Below are positions 9,229 to 18,147 of a DNA stretch of 64,000 nt, one piece after another. The position numbers and the translations under genes were made by a program. The stretch is from Microvirga lotononidis (lineage in GTDB: Bacteria; Pseudomonadota; Alphaproteobacteria; Rhizobiales; Beijerinckiaceae), in contig NZ_CP141048.1 of NCBI RefSeq assembly GCF_034627025.1, positions 3,174,001-3,238,000 of the forward strand, in the 5' to 3' direction. Numbering within the stretch: the first letter of the stretch is position 1; every line of letters begins with the position of its first letter. The notes under the pieces were generated by a model that saw nothing but the letters and a program-made list of their open reading frames with translations, was not told the DNA's origin and searched no databases.

Positions 9229-10053
9229 ATGGCGGAGACAAAGGCCACCGGCATTCTGGCCGGTAAGCGTGGCTTGGTGATGGGCGTGGCGAACAACCGT
9301 TCGATCGCCTGGGGCATTGCGCAGGCTGCCCGCCAGCACGGAGCGGAACTCGCCTTTACCTATCAGGGCGATGCCCTGAAGAAGCGCGTCGAGCCCCTGG
9401 CGAAGGAACTCGACGCCCACGTGGTCGGTCATTGCGACGTGACGGACGGCGCCACCATCGACGCCGTGTTCGAGGAAGTGAAGCGCCTCTGGGGCTCCAT
9501 CGACTTCGTGATCCACTGCATCGCCTTCTCGGACAAGGACGAGCTCACGGGCCGCTATGTGGAGACCTCCGAGGGCAACTTCACCAAGTCGCTCCTGATC
9601 TCCTGCTATTCCTTCACGGCCATCGCCCAGCGCGCCGAGAAGCTGATGAACGACGGCGGCTCGCTGCTGACGCTCACCTATTACGGCGCCGAGAAGTGGA
9701 TGCCGCACTACAACGTCATGGGCGTGGCCAAGGCGGCGCTCGAGGCGTCGGTGCGCTATCTGGCGGCCGATCTCGGCCCCAAGAACATCCGCGTCAACGC
9801 CATTTCGGCCGGCCCGATCAAGACGCTCGCGGCCTCCGGCATCGGCGATTTCCGCTACATTCTGAAGTGGAACGAGTACAACTCGCCCCTGCGCCGCACG
9901 GTCACCATCGAGGAGGTCGGCGAGACGGCCGCCTATCTCGTGTCCGACATGTCCCGCGGCATGACCGGCGAGATCCTGCATGTGGATGCGGGCTATCACG
10001 TGGTCGGCATGAAGAACCCGGAAGCGCCGGATCTCTCCCTCGACAAAGAGTAA
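9229..10053 (+). CDS. fabI: Enoyl-[acyl-carrier-protein] reductase (NADH)
   Basis: 274 residues. FabI carries out the last reduction of the fatty-acid elongation cycle. Diagnostic features: the divergent SDR glycine motif GVANNRSIAWGIA near residues 19-31, HCIAFSDKDELTG, the catalytic Tyr-x6-Lys in YNVMGVAKAAL, AGPIKTLAASGI (substrate loop) and the C-terminal GYHVVGM. The ATG at 9229 follows a weak site (TAGGTGA). It is followed at 25 bases by a histidine phosphatase gene with a GTG start, a pairing I know from other Rhizobiales. FabI is a known triclosan/isoniazid-type target. Confidence 0.96.
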   Translation: MAETKATGILAGKRGLVMGVANNRSIAWGIAQAARQHGAELAFTYQGDALKKRVEPLAKELDAHVVGHCDVTDGATIDAVFEEVKRLWGSIDFVIHCIAFSDKDELTGRYVETSEGNFTKSLLISCYSFTAIAQRAEKLMNDGGSLLTLTYYGAEKWMPHYNVMGVAKAALEASVRYLAADLGPKNIRVNAISAGPIKTLAASGIGDFRYILKWNEYNSPLRRTVTIEEVGETAAYLVSDMSRGMTGEILHVDAGYHVVGMKNPEAPDLSLDKE

Positions 10054-10078
10054 CGTCAGCGTATCGGACCTCAGACCA

Positions 10079-10672
10079 GTGACCGCGTCCCGCCCCACGA
10101 TCTACTTCATTCGCCATGGCGAGACGGACTGGAATCTGGAGGGCCGGCTCCAGGGTCAGAAGGACATCCCGCTCAACGATGTCGGGCGCGTCCAGGCCGA
10201 GGAGGCCGGTCGCAAGCTGAAGGCCCTCGTATCGCATGTCGAGGACCTCGCCTATGTGGCGAGCCCCATGACCCGCACCCGCGAGACCATGGAGATCCTG
10301 CGCGAGACCCTCGGCCTCCATCCCGAGGTCTACAGGCTCGACGACCGCCTGGTCGAGCTGACCTTCGGCGCCTGGGAGGGCATGACCTGGAAGGAGGTCC
10401 GCAAGGCCGAGCCGTCGCTCGCGGCCCTGCGCGAGCAGGACAAGTGGCATTACGCGCCGCCCGGCGGTGGCGAGAGCTACGCCATGCTGGTCGATCGCGT
10501 GCGTCCGATCCTGGACGATCTCACCCGCGACACGGTCATCGTCGCCCATGGCGGCGTCGCCCGCGCCTTCCTGTCGATCTGCTGCGGGGTGAATCCGCGG
10601 CAGGCCGCCAGCATGGATATCTGGCAGGGCAGGGTGCTCATGATCGAAGGGCGCAGCTACCGCTGGGTGTGA
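10079..10672 (+). CDS. Histidine phosphatase family protein
   Basis: 197 residues, GTG start. The phosphoglycerate-mutase-like fold is shown by the catalytic FIRHGETDWN near residues 10-19, SPMTRTRETME, LVELTFGAWEGMTW and the second catalytic His in VAHGG (about residue 159). The LTFGxWEG segment is found in broad-specificity phosphatases of the CobC/GpmB type rather than in glycolytic mutase; the substrate is unknown. It probably shares the fabI transcript. Confidence 0.87.
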   Translation: MTASRPTIYFIRHGETDWNLEGRLQGQKDIPLNDVGRVQAEEAGRKLKALVSHVEDLAYVASPMTRTRETMEILRETLGLHPEVYRLDDRLVELTFGAWEGMTWKEVRKAEPSLAALREQDKWHYAPPGGGESYAMLVDRVRPILDDLTRDTVIVAHGGVARAFLSICCGVNPRQAASMDIWQGRVLMIEGRSYRWV

Positions 10673-10720
10673 CGCGAAAGCGCGGCGCCAACCTTTGCCG
10701 CGCTCCTGCGTTGTCAGGAT

Positions 10721-11140
10721 ATGCAATATGTCTGCGATGCTCCGGGGGCGAAGACGTGGTTCCGGATCGAGACGGAAGGCGAGGCCGCGCTCGAATCCGA
10801 CGCGATGGGCCATGCGGTCGAGAAGCATTTCCGTAATGCCTGGGAGGCGGCTTCCAATAGCTATCAGTCGGTCCCCGGTCCATTCATCGAGCGGAATATC
10901 GGCCTGAGGGCCCATGTGCAGCGTGCCATGCCCCTGTTCCTGACCTTGAGGGACGCGGAGGGGAAGACCCTCGTCACCGCGATGCTGCCGCCGGGAGGCC
11001 GCCGCGACCCGGGCTTCAGGATCATCATCGTCGGCCCCGAGAACCGCGATCCCTACCCTGAGCACGAAGAGGCCATCGCCGCGCTGGGCCACTATTTCGG
11101 CCTCACCCTCACCCGCGCGGATTGCTATCCCTATCGATAG
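10721..11140 (+). CDS. Conserved hypothetical protein (139 aa)
   Basis: No family is recognised. The protein begins MQYVCDAPGAKTWFRIETEG and ends LTRADCYPYR, with a central hydrophobic strand region (PLFLTLRDAEGKTLVTAML). No signal peptide or membrane segment. It continues the plus-strand block 48 bases after the histidine phosphatase. Codon use is like its neighbours, so it is probably a real core gene. Confidence 0.65.
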   Translation: MQYVCDAPGAKTWFRIETEGEAALESDAMGHAVEKHFRNAWEAASNSYQSVPGPFIERNIGLRAHVQRAMPLFLTLRDAEGKTLVTAMLPPGGRRDPGFRIIIVGPENRDPYPEHEEAIAALGHYFGLTLTRADCYPYR

Positions 11141-11159
11141 TTTTGGAATGACACTCTCT

Positions 11160-11192
11160 CCGTCATGGCCGCACCAAGTGCGGCCATGACGG
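11160..11192. repeat. Perfect 14-bp palindrome
   Basis: CCGTCATGGCCGCA pairs with TGCGGCCATGACGG around CCAAG, 20 bases after the preceding stop. No T-run follows. The core CGTCATGGCC also occurs in repeat R2 (CCGTCATGGCCTCC), so it may be an R2 fragment that could still act as a terminator. Confidence 0.5.
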
Positions 11193-11218
11193 AGCGGGTG
11201 CGGACAGCGTGATGTTAT

Positions 11219-11262
11219 GTTCTCACTTTGTTCTTGACAGGGGGATGAACCTTGGCTATATC
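11219..11262 (+). promoter_or_regulatory. SOS (LexA) box joined to a strong sigma-70-type promoter
   Basis: A GTTC-N7-GTTC direct repeat (11219-11222 and 11230-11233), the form of LexA box known in Alphaproteobacteria, abuts a consensus -35 TTGACA (11234-11239). A 17-base spacer leads to TATATC (11257-11262) as the -10. Transcription would start near 11269, pointing rightward, about 340 bases before aroC. The overlap of box and -35 fits LexA repression. Confidence 0.65.
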
Positions 11263-11267
11263 GTTAC

Positions 11268-11579
11268 CCATCCCCGCCTGACGAGGGGCGCGCTCGCGAG
11301 GCGTCGCAGTTGTGGGGTGGGGAATGGTCCTGCCGCAGGTCTCGCACACCTGCGACGGGAGGCCCTTGGCAGCCCTGTGCTGGTCCAAGTCGAAACGCCT
11401 AAAAGAACCGTGCGGGACGAGCAGTTCGGCTCTTCCATTCTCACTCACAAGCGAGCCGGGCTGCCCGACACGCCACCCTCGAACCCTGACAGGCTCGCAG
11501 CGCAAGCTGCGGGCCCCAAGGTGCTGGCTCTTTGACAACCGGGATTGCATCGCGCGTGACACCGGGGCGCTTTGGTTTT
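11268..11579 (+). ncRNA. Candidate structured RNA or long aroC leader under the SOS-type promoter
   Basis: The roughly 310 bases after the promoter show no convincing ORF on either strand but several strong hairpins. CGCAGGT/ACCTGCG lies at about 11335-11355. A 10-bp stem with a GCAA (GNRA) tetraloop is at about 11492-11515 (GGCTCGCAGC with GCTGCGGGCC). A longer-range pairing is GTCGCAG with CTGCGAC. The 3' limit is uncertain; a T-rich TTTGGTTTTA lies at about 11571-11580. It matches no RNA family I recognise (not 6S, tmRNA, RNase P or SRP by eye). It could equally be a regulated 5' leader of aroC. Confidence 0.35.
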
Positions 11580-11607
11580 AAGACGCCCTGAACATCGAAG
11601 AAGCGCC

Positions 11608-12723
11608 ATGTCCCACAATACGTTCGGCCACCTGTTCCGTGTCACCACCTTCGGCGAGAGCCATGGGCCTGCCCTGGGCTGCGTCGTGGATGGCTGCCCG
11701 CCGATGATCCCGCTCGAGGCCGCGGAGATCCAGGCGGAGCTCGACCGCCGCCGTCCGGGCCAGTCGCGCTTCACGACCCAGCGCCAGGAGCCGGACCAGG
11801 TGAAGATCCTGTCGGGCGTCTTCATCGACGAGCGGACGGGACGGCAGGTGACCACCGGGACGCCGATCGCGCTCCTGATCGAGAACGTGGACCAGCGCTC
11901 CAAGGACTACTCCGAGATCAAGAACTCCTACCGGCCGGGACACGCGGATTTCACCTACGACGTGAAATACGGCATCCGGGATTATCGCGGTGGCGGGCGC
12001 TCCTCCGCCCGCGAGACGGCCGCCCGCGTGGCCGCCGGCGCCATCGCCCGCAAGGTGCTGCCTGGCGTCACCATCCGGGGTGCGCTCGTGCAGATGGGGC
12101 CGCATGCGATCGACCGCGGCAACTGGGATTGGGACGAGGTGGCGCGCAACCCGTTCTTCTGCCCTGACGCGAAGGCGGCGCAGTTCTACGAAGAATATCT
12201 CGACGGCCTGCGCAAGGACGGCTCCTCCATCGGGGCGGTCCTGGAGATCGTGGCCGAGGGCGTGCCGGCGGGTCTCGGCGCGCCGATCTACGGCAAGCTC
12301 GATTCCGACCTCGCCTCGGCGCTGATGTCCATCAACGCGGTCAAGGGCGTGGAGATCGGCGACGGCTTCGCGGCCGCGGCGCTGCGCGGCGAGGAGAACG
12401 CGGACGAGATGCGCCCCGGCAACCAGGGCGCTCCCACCTTCCTGTCGAACCATGCGGGCGGCGTGCTCGGGGGCATCTCCACCGGCCAGCCCGTGGTGTG
12501 CCGCTTCGCCGTGAAGCCGACCTCCTCGATCCTGACGCCCCGGTCGAGCGTCACCCGCACGGGCGGCGAGGCGGAGGTGCGGACCAAGGGCCGGCACGAT
12601 CCTTGCGTGGGCATCCGGGCGGTGCCGGTGGGCGAGGCGATGGTCGCTTGCGTCCTGGCCGACCATCTCCTGCGCCATCGGGGCCAAGTGGGGCAGGGCC
12701 CGTCCTGGCCGTTCCAGGCTTGA
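11608..12723 (+). CDS. aroC: Chorismate synthase
   Basis: 371 residues, full length. Chorismate synthase removes phosphate from EPSP to make chorismate, using reduced FMN. Signatures: [20 protein letters not shown] at the N-terminus, [55 protein letters not shown] and the C-terminal [15 protein letters not shown]. The start is the ATG of MSHNTFG; 12 extra upstream codons lack family similarity. It has a long upstream region with an SOS-type promoter. Repeat R2 copy 2 follows it. Confidence 0.97.
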   Translation: MSHNTFGHLFRVTTFGESHGPALGCVVDGCPPMIPLEAAEIQAELDRRRPGQSRFTTQRQEPDQVKILSGVFIDERTGRQVTTGTPIALLIENVDQRSKDYSEIKNSYRPGHADFTYDVKYGIRDYRGGGRSSARETAARVAAGAIARKVLPGVTIRGALVQMGPHAIDRGNWDWDEVARNPFFCPDAKAAQFYEEYLDGLRKDGSSIGAVLEIVAEGVPAGLGAPIYGKLDSDLASALMSINAVKGVEIGDGFAAAALRGEENADEMRPGNQGAPTFLSNHAGGVLGGISTGQPVVCRFAVKPTSSILTPRSSVTRTGGEAEVRTKGRHDPCVGIRAVPVGEAMVACVLADHLLRHRGQVGQGPSWPFQA

Positions 12724-12766
12724 GGCCTTTCCACCCGATCAGAACAAACCCCAGAAAGCGCGCCCT

Positions 12767-12980
12767 TGTCATCCCCGGTGGCCGCAGGCCGGGAAGGGGA
12801 TCCAGGCTGGGGAGCGTGCGGGTGGGTTCCCTTCCCCTTCGCTACGCGTCCTTCCGGGAATGACACCTTCTCACGTCATGGCCTCCCGGCCTTGATCCGG
12901 GGGCAGTGCCGGCCATCCCGATCCGGTGAGGCGCGGCGCTTCAAGCCATCGAGATCACCGGCACAAGGCCGGTGACGACG
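12767..12980 (+). repeat. Dispersed repeat R2, copy 2
   Basis: About 214 bp between aroC and ribB, in the same orientation as copy 1. It shares TGTCATCCCCGG, TTCCCTTCCCCT, GCGTCCTTCCGGGAATGACA, GCCGGCCATCCCGATCCGGTGA and the terminal CACCGGCACAAGGCCGGTGA inverted repeat. Confidence 0.8.
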
Positions 12981-13050
12981 TCGAGGCGATGTTGCTCCTC
13001 CGGCATTCCAGGCGCTTTTTCCGGGCGCTTCTGCAAAGCCTCGCGTGCAA

Positions 13051-13069
13051 ATTTTAGTTTTACTAAAAT
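13051..13069. promoter_or_regulatory. AT-rich palindrome at the ribB promoter
   Basis: ATTTTAGT and ACTAAAAT form a perfect 8-bp inverted repeat with a TTT centre, ending 18 bases before the ribB start in otherwise GC-rich DNA. TAAAAT could serve as a -10 box. It is a plausible operator for the DNA-binding domain of the downstream protein. Confidence 0.5.
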
Positions 13070-13087
13070 CCACTCCTCGGCTAAGCC

Positions 13088-14383
13088 ATGGGCATGAAAC
13101 TGGCCGAATGGTTGTCCCGCAATGGCGTGTCGCGCGTGTCGTTCGCGCGCCGGATCGGCGTGACGCCCGGAGCCATCACCCAGATGTGCAATTCCGAACA
13201 GGCCTGGCTGTCCCGCGACACCGCCGAAGTGATCGCCCGCGAGACCCGCGGGGCCGTCACGCCCAACGATTTCCTGCCCGAATCCGCCAAGGAGACATGG
13301 ATGTCCCACTCCGTTACCGAAGCCATCGAGGCTTTCGCCCGTGGTGAAATCGTCATCGTGACCGATGACGACGACCGCGAGAACGAGGGCGACCTCATCG
13401 TCGCCGCCTCCCTCTGCACGCCTGAGAAGATGGCCTTCATCATCCGCAACACCTGCGGCATCGTCTGCGCGCCGCTCACGGTCTCCGAGGCCCGCCGCCT
13501 GCGGCTCGACCCGATGGTGCAGGCGAACGACGCGCCGCTCGGCACGGCGTTCACCGTCACCGTCGACGTGAAGCACGGGCTGACCACCGGCATCTCGGCC
13601 GAGCAGCGGTCGAACACCGTCCGGGCGCTCGCCAACAACAACATGGGCGCGGCCGATTTCGTGCGTCCCGGCCACGTCTTCCCGCTGATCGCCAAGGACG
13701 GCGGCGTGCTCATGCGCTCTGGCCATACGGAGGCGGCCGTCGACCTGTGCAAACTCGCGAACCTGCCGCCGGTCGGCGTGATCTGCGAACTCGCCAACGA
13801 CGACGGCACGGTCATGAAGGGGCCGCAGATCGACGCCTTCGCCGAGAAGCACACCCTCAAGCGCATCTCGGTCGCGGATCTCATCGCCTATCGTCAGGCG
13901 CGGGAAAAGCTCGTCGAGCGGATCGCCACCTTCCCGGTCGAAACGCAATGGGGCTCGTTCACGGGCTATGCCTATTCGACGCCCTTCGACAGCGTGCAGC
14001 ACATCGCCCTCGTCCATGGCCGCATCGGCGACGGCACGAACATTCCGGTGCGCCTGCACCGGGCCAATGCGCTTACCGACGTGTTCGAGGGCGGCAAGAC
14101 CGTGAACGCCGCCCTGCAGCGCTTCGTCAAGGAGGGCAGGGGCGTCCTCGTCTATCTGCGCGACGGCACAGCCGGAGTGCCGACGACCTCGTTCTCCGAC
14201 AGCGACGAGACGGGCTCGGAAGCCATGCGGTCCAGCCAGTGGCGGGAGATCGGCCTCGGAGCGCAGATCCTGCGGGACCTCGGCGTCGCGTCGATCCGCA
14301 ACCTCGCGACGTCGAGCCGTTCCTATGTCGGGCTCAGCGGCTTCGGGATCGAGCTGCTCAGCGAAGAGCCCATCGAGTGCTGA
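13088..14383 (+). CDS. ribB: HTH-containing 3,4-dihydroxy-2-butanone 4-phosphate synthase with degenerate GTP cyclohydrolase II domain
   Basis: 431 residues in three parts. Residues 1-65 are a Cro/XRE-like helix-turn-helix (SFARRIGVTPGAITQMC). Residues about 72-275 are the RibB domain with the acidic DDDDRENEGDLI motif and RSGHTEAAVDL, which makes the four-carbon riboflavin precursor from ribulose 5-phosphate. Residues about 280-425 resemble RibA, but the three zinc-binding cysteines are missing: where RibA has SECLTGD and RCDCG, this reads HRANALTDVFEGG. So the protein is probably RibB-only, not bifunctional. An internal ATG (13301) could yield RibB without the HTH. An AT-rich palindrome just upstream suggests self-regulation. 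Confidence 0.9.
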   Translation: MGMKLAEWLSRNGVSRVSFARRIGVTPGAITQMCNSEQAWLSRDTAEVIARETRGAVTPNDFLPESAKETWMSHSVTEAIEAFARGEIVIVTDDDDRENEGDLIVAASLCTPEKMAFIIRNTCGIVCAPLTVSEARRLRLDPMVQANDAPLGTAFTVTVDVKHGLTTGISAEQRSNTVRALANNNMGAADFVRPGHVFPLIAKDGGVLMRSGHTEAAVDLCKLANLPPVGVICELANDDGTVMKGPQIDAFAEKHTLKRISVADLIAYRQAREKLVERIATFPVETQWGSFTGYAYSTPFDSVQHIALVHGRIGDGTNIPVRLHRANALTDVFEGGKTVNAALQRFVKEGRGVLVYLRDGTAGVPTTSFSDSDETGSEAMRSSQWREIGLGAQILRDLGVASIRNLATSSRSYVGLSGFGIELLSEEPIEC

Positions 14384-14398
14384 AACGCTGAGCCTCGC

Positions 14399-15340
<942 letters not shown>

Positions 15341-15536
15341 GTGCATTCTTGCGTAAAGGGCCGCCGGGAGTGTCGCAGCACCACGAGCGGCTGTCTATGT
15401 TGTTGCGATGCAACACTCTTGGATGCTGAGCCGTGCCATGGTGTGTTTCGATTCGATTTGCCGACCTAGCGGTCTATAAACCCGGCTGAAACGGACGTCC
15501 GTCTTGGCCCGAGCCGAGCTTGCAGAGCTTTACACA

Positions 15537-16124
15537 ATGCGCCTTTCCCGTCTGCCCCTTCTTTTGGCAATGATCACGGCCCTCGCCGGATGCAACTTCA
15601 AAGGCATCCCGGATCCTCAGGTCTCCGCCCGCGACACCGAATGGATGGCGCAGGTTCCGACGGCCGAGGACGATCCGCGGTTCGGCCGCTACATGATCGA
15701 CGATCCCACGGGCGAGGCTCCCGGCACCATCGTGGTCGACACCAAGGAGCGCCAGCTCTACTACGTGCAGCCCAACAAGAAGGCGATCCGCTACGGCGTT
15801 GCCGTCGGCGACGAGGCCTATGGCTGGACCGGCACGGCCAGCATCGCCCGCAAGGCCGAGTGGCCGGACTGGAATCCGCCGGCCGAGATGAAGGCGCGCT
15901 GGCCGCATGTCCAGTACACGAAGGGCGGTCCTGGCAATCCGCTCGGCGCGCGGGCGCTCTATCTTTACGAGGGCAACAAGGACACGCTCTACCGCATCCA
16001 CGGCACCAACGAGCCGGAGAAGATCGGCCACGCGGTGTCGTCGGGCTGCATCCGGATGCGCAACATCGACGTGATCGACCTCTACAACCGCGTCGCCCTG
16101 AATACGAAGGTCATTGTTCGCTAA
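15537..16124 (+). CDS. L,D-transpeptidase (YkuD family), lipoprotein
   Basis: 195 residues. The signal peptide MRLSRLPLLLAMITALAGC ends in a lipobox (LAGC). The YkuD domain ends in the catalytic HGTNEPEKIGHAVSSGCIRM, with His and the nucleophilic Cys in SSGCIRM. Such enzymes make 3-3 cross-links in peptidoglycan or attach lipoproteins, in the periplasm. The start was chosen at 15537 for the signal peptide; a longer frame from 15504 is less likely. A TATAAA box lies at about 15474. A good terminator follows at 16149. Confidence 0.9.
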   Translation: MRLSRLPLLLAMITALAGCNFKGIPDPQVSARDTEWMAQVPTAEDDPRFGRYMIDDPTGEAPGTIVVDTKERQLYYVQPNKKAIRYGVAVGDEAYGWTGTASIARKAEWPDWNPPAEMKARWPHVQYTKGGPGNPLGARALYLYEGNKDTLYRIHGTNEPEKIGHAVSSGCIRMRNIDVIDLYNRVALNTKVIVR

Positions 16125-16148
16125 GACGCGACGAGCCGGCTGGACATG

Positions 16149-16175
16149 AAAAGAGCGCCTCAAGGGCGCTCTTTT
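16149..16175. terminator. Bidirectional intrinsic terminator
   Basis: AAAAGAGCGCC and GGCGCTCTTTT form an 11-bp perfect stem with a TCAAG loop between two converging genes. The T-run on one strand and A-run on the other serve both directions. Confidence 0.85.
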
Positions 16176-16191
16176 GGTTTCAGGAGGACTT

Positions 16192-16380
16192 TCAGTCCAG
16201 CATGGCTTCCTTGCGCAGGATCGCGGGAAGCTCGGAGATCTTCGGCGGGTTCTGCTGCAGCTTGGCGGCCTGAACGGCTGCGGCGAGAGCTGGCAGGGCA
16301 ACGGCCTTGAAAGTCGGGATGGGGCGGGCGGCGCTCTGCTCGCCCGGTCGCGTATTCTGCTCTGAAACCTGTCGCGTCAT
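16192..16380 (-). CDS. Small hypothetical protein (62 aa)
   Basis: Starts at 16380 behind a GAGAGG ribosome site (ATG 7 bases later). The sequence MTRQVSEQNTRPGEQSAARP is followed by an Ala-rich helix (FKAVALPALAAAVQAAKLQ) and ends in KEAMLD. No family or function recognised; no signal peptide. It is followed by the bidirectional terminator at 16149-16175, which supports a real transcribed gene. Confidence 0.55.
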   Translation of the reverse strand: MTRQVSEQNTRPGEQSAARPIPTFKAVALPALAAAVQAAKLQQNPPKISELPAILRKEAMLD

Positions 16381-16605
16381 AGATCCTCTCCGGAAAATTG
16401 AGGCTGCTGGATCAACCTGCGTTTTATGATCCGCTCGCCTGTGACCGCTTTGGGGCAGACCTGTGATCATGTGCTGGCTTGGCTGCAGATGAACCATTCA
16501 AGCTGAATCAATCCTTAACGGTGCAACATTCCGTCATATCGCGGCTGATTGCCGAACCGCAGGAACGGACGGGCATTCCGTGGGATCTTCTAGCGTCAGG
16601 CGTCC

Positions 16606-17451
16606 CTAGACGCCGTGTGCGCCCGCACCTCGGGCGAAGGCCTCCCCATCCCGCAATCCCATCTCGTAGGCCTTGCGGATCCCTGCCGGATTGGAGATGT
16701 CGAACTGCCCGACGGGAACGGGTTCCGAGGGCTGGATATAAGTGCGACCCTTCACCTTCGGAAAAGCGCGGTAGAGGCGCGAGAGAATGACGAGTGTCCG
16801 GCCGCCCTGCTCCTCGACCGGGAGGAGGGGTTCCGTCGGCACGTTGTCCACGAGCCCGCCATCGAGGGCCGCCATGCCGCCGATGCGGCCGACCGGCATG
16901 AAGGGCGGCACGCTGGCGCTCGCCATCAGGGCGGCCGACAATTCGGCGGGCGATGCCAGATCCCGCACCTGGACGAATTCCGGGCGGAACCCCAGGGCCC
17001 GGCCGCCGCGCGGATGAACGGGGGAGCGCCACTTCTTCTCGATCTGATAGGTCGCGATGCCGAGTGGAATGGCGAGCGAGAGGGGTAGGCGGCGCGGCTT
17101 GCGGGCAAGCCCGATCAGGGTGTCCGGACCCTGCCTCAGGCGCTCCAGGGCGGTTTCGTCGATGATCGCCTCGATCAGGCTGCGATACATGAGCGAGACG
17201 GGCCAGGGCGACCCTTCGCTGCGCCAGGCGCGCCATTCGAAATTGCGGCGCCCCAGGCTGCAGCCCTCCGCCACCATCTCGTTCACCCGCCGGCCGAGCC
17301 CGAGAAGGCTGTAGCATGCCGACCAGGCGCCCGCGCTCACGCCGACGACCATCGCGGGCTTCAGGCCGAGAAGCGGAGCCGCCGCCTCCCAGAAGCCGCC
17401 CTGCCAATAGCAGCGATTGCCGCCTCCCGCGAAGGCTACCGCATCGAACAT
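16606..17451 (-). CDS. Patatin-like phospholipase family protein
   Basis: 281 residues. The patatin Ser-Asp dyad is visible: oxyanion motif FAGGGNRCYWQGG at residues 7-19, nucleophile elbow GVSAGAWSA (GxSxG, Ser at about 39) and DGG in AALDGGLVDNVP (Asp about 195). It probably acts as a lipid acyl hydrolase; the lipid is unknown. The gene lies 7 bases downstream of a marR-type gene on the same strand, so it is likely under that regulator's transcript. Confidence 0.88.
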   Translation of the reverse strand: MFDAVAFAGGGNRCYWQGGFWEAAAPLLGLKPAMVVGVSAGAWSACYSLLGLGRRVNEMVAEGCSLGRRNFEWRAWRSEGSPWPVSLMYRSLIEAIIDETALERLRQGPDTLIGLARKPRRLPLSLAIPLGIATYQIEKKWRSPVHPRGGRALGFRPEFVQVRDLASPAELSAALMASASVPPFMPVGRIGGMAALDGGLVDNVPTEPLLPVEEQGGRTLVILSRLYRAFPKVKGRTYIQPSEPVPVGQFDISNPAGIRKAYEMGLRDGEAFARGAGAHGV

Positions 17452-17458
17452 CGAGGAC

Positions 17459-17947
17459 CTATCGGGGTTTGGAACCCGAAGCGCCTTCCTCGGCCCGCGC
17501 CATGTCGCGCCAGGCGAGAACGATTCGCTCCAGGTCGGCCAGATCCTGAGGTGGGAGCGTCCCGAGCGTGCGCATCACATAGGCCCGCTGCGCGGCGATC
17601 CCGTGATTCGCCAGGTCGCGGCCTTTCGAGGTCAGGTACAGGGCATTGGACCGCCGGTCACCCGGGATCGACCGCCGCTCGACAAGGCCCGCCTCGACCA
17701 TGCGGTCGAGAAGGCCCGAGACATTGCCCTTGGTGACGTAGAGCCGCTCCGCCAGCTCCTGCTGGCTCATGCCTTCGCGCTCCGTAAGCGTCGAGAGCAG
17801 GTCGAACTGCGGAATCGACAGACCCAATTCCTTCAGCTCGGCGGCGACCGCATTGGTCGCCCGGCGATTCAGGCGAATGAAGCGAAACCAGATCCGCAGC
17901 GGATCGGCATTCTCGGCGGGAGCAGGGGCTGGCGAGAGGGACGTCAA
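17459..17947 (-). CDS. MarR family transcriptional regulator
   Basis: 162 residues. The winged helix-turn-helix is evident: SIPQFDLLSTLTEREGMSQQ, ELAERLYVTKGNVSGLLDRM and the wing LVERRSIPGDRRSNALYLT. MarR proteins bind as dimers to short palindromes near their own promoters and respond to small ligands. It is transcribed with the patatin gene. A GTTT-N6-AAAC inverted repeat lies about 30 bases upstream (17976-17989). Confidence 0.9.
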   Translation of the reverse strand: MTSLSPAPAPAENADPLRIWFRFIRLNRRATNAVAAELKELGLSIPQFDLLSTLTEREGMSQQELAERLYVTKGNVSGLLDRMVEAGLVERRSIPGDRRSNALYLTSKGRDLANHGIAAQRAYVMRTLGTLPPQDLADLERIVLAWRDMARAEEGASGSKPR

Positions 17948-17975
17948 AGGCTTTGGGCTCCAGGTGAAGCGGATA

Positions 17976-17989
17976 GTTTACATTCAAAC
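17976..17989. promoter_or_regulatory. Candidate MarR operator
   Basis: GTTT-ACATTC-AAAC, a short inverted repeat about 29 bases upstream of the marR-type start. Weak on its own; position is the main argument. Confidence 0.25.
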
Positions 17990-18147
17990 CGTTCGTGCCG
18001 TCACCCCTGTGAAACGGCAGGGAGGCCCGTCGTGCTCGCGGCCGTTTGGAAATTCCGGGGATACCGGGGAGGCGGTCTCCAAGCGGTGTTTTCAAGTTCT
18101 GGTATTGTGTTACGAATGACTCACTCTTCCGGGTGGGCCGATAAAAA

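Noticed and set aside
11160..11192. Palindrome as strong intrinsic terminator
   Set aside because: Perfect stem but no T-run; listed as a repeat instead.
11209..11581. ORFs of 90-115 codons on both strands in the aroC leader, including one with CETCGR on the minus strand
   Set aside because: No ribosome site or recognised domain, and a consensus promoter lies inside them. Hairpins give a better account, though a protein search would settle it.
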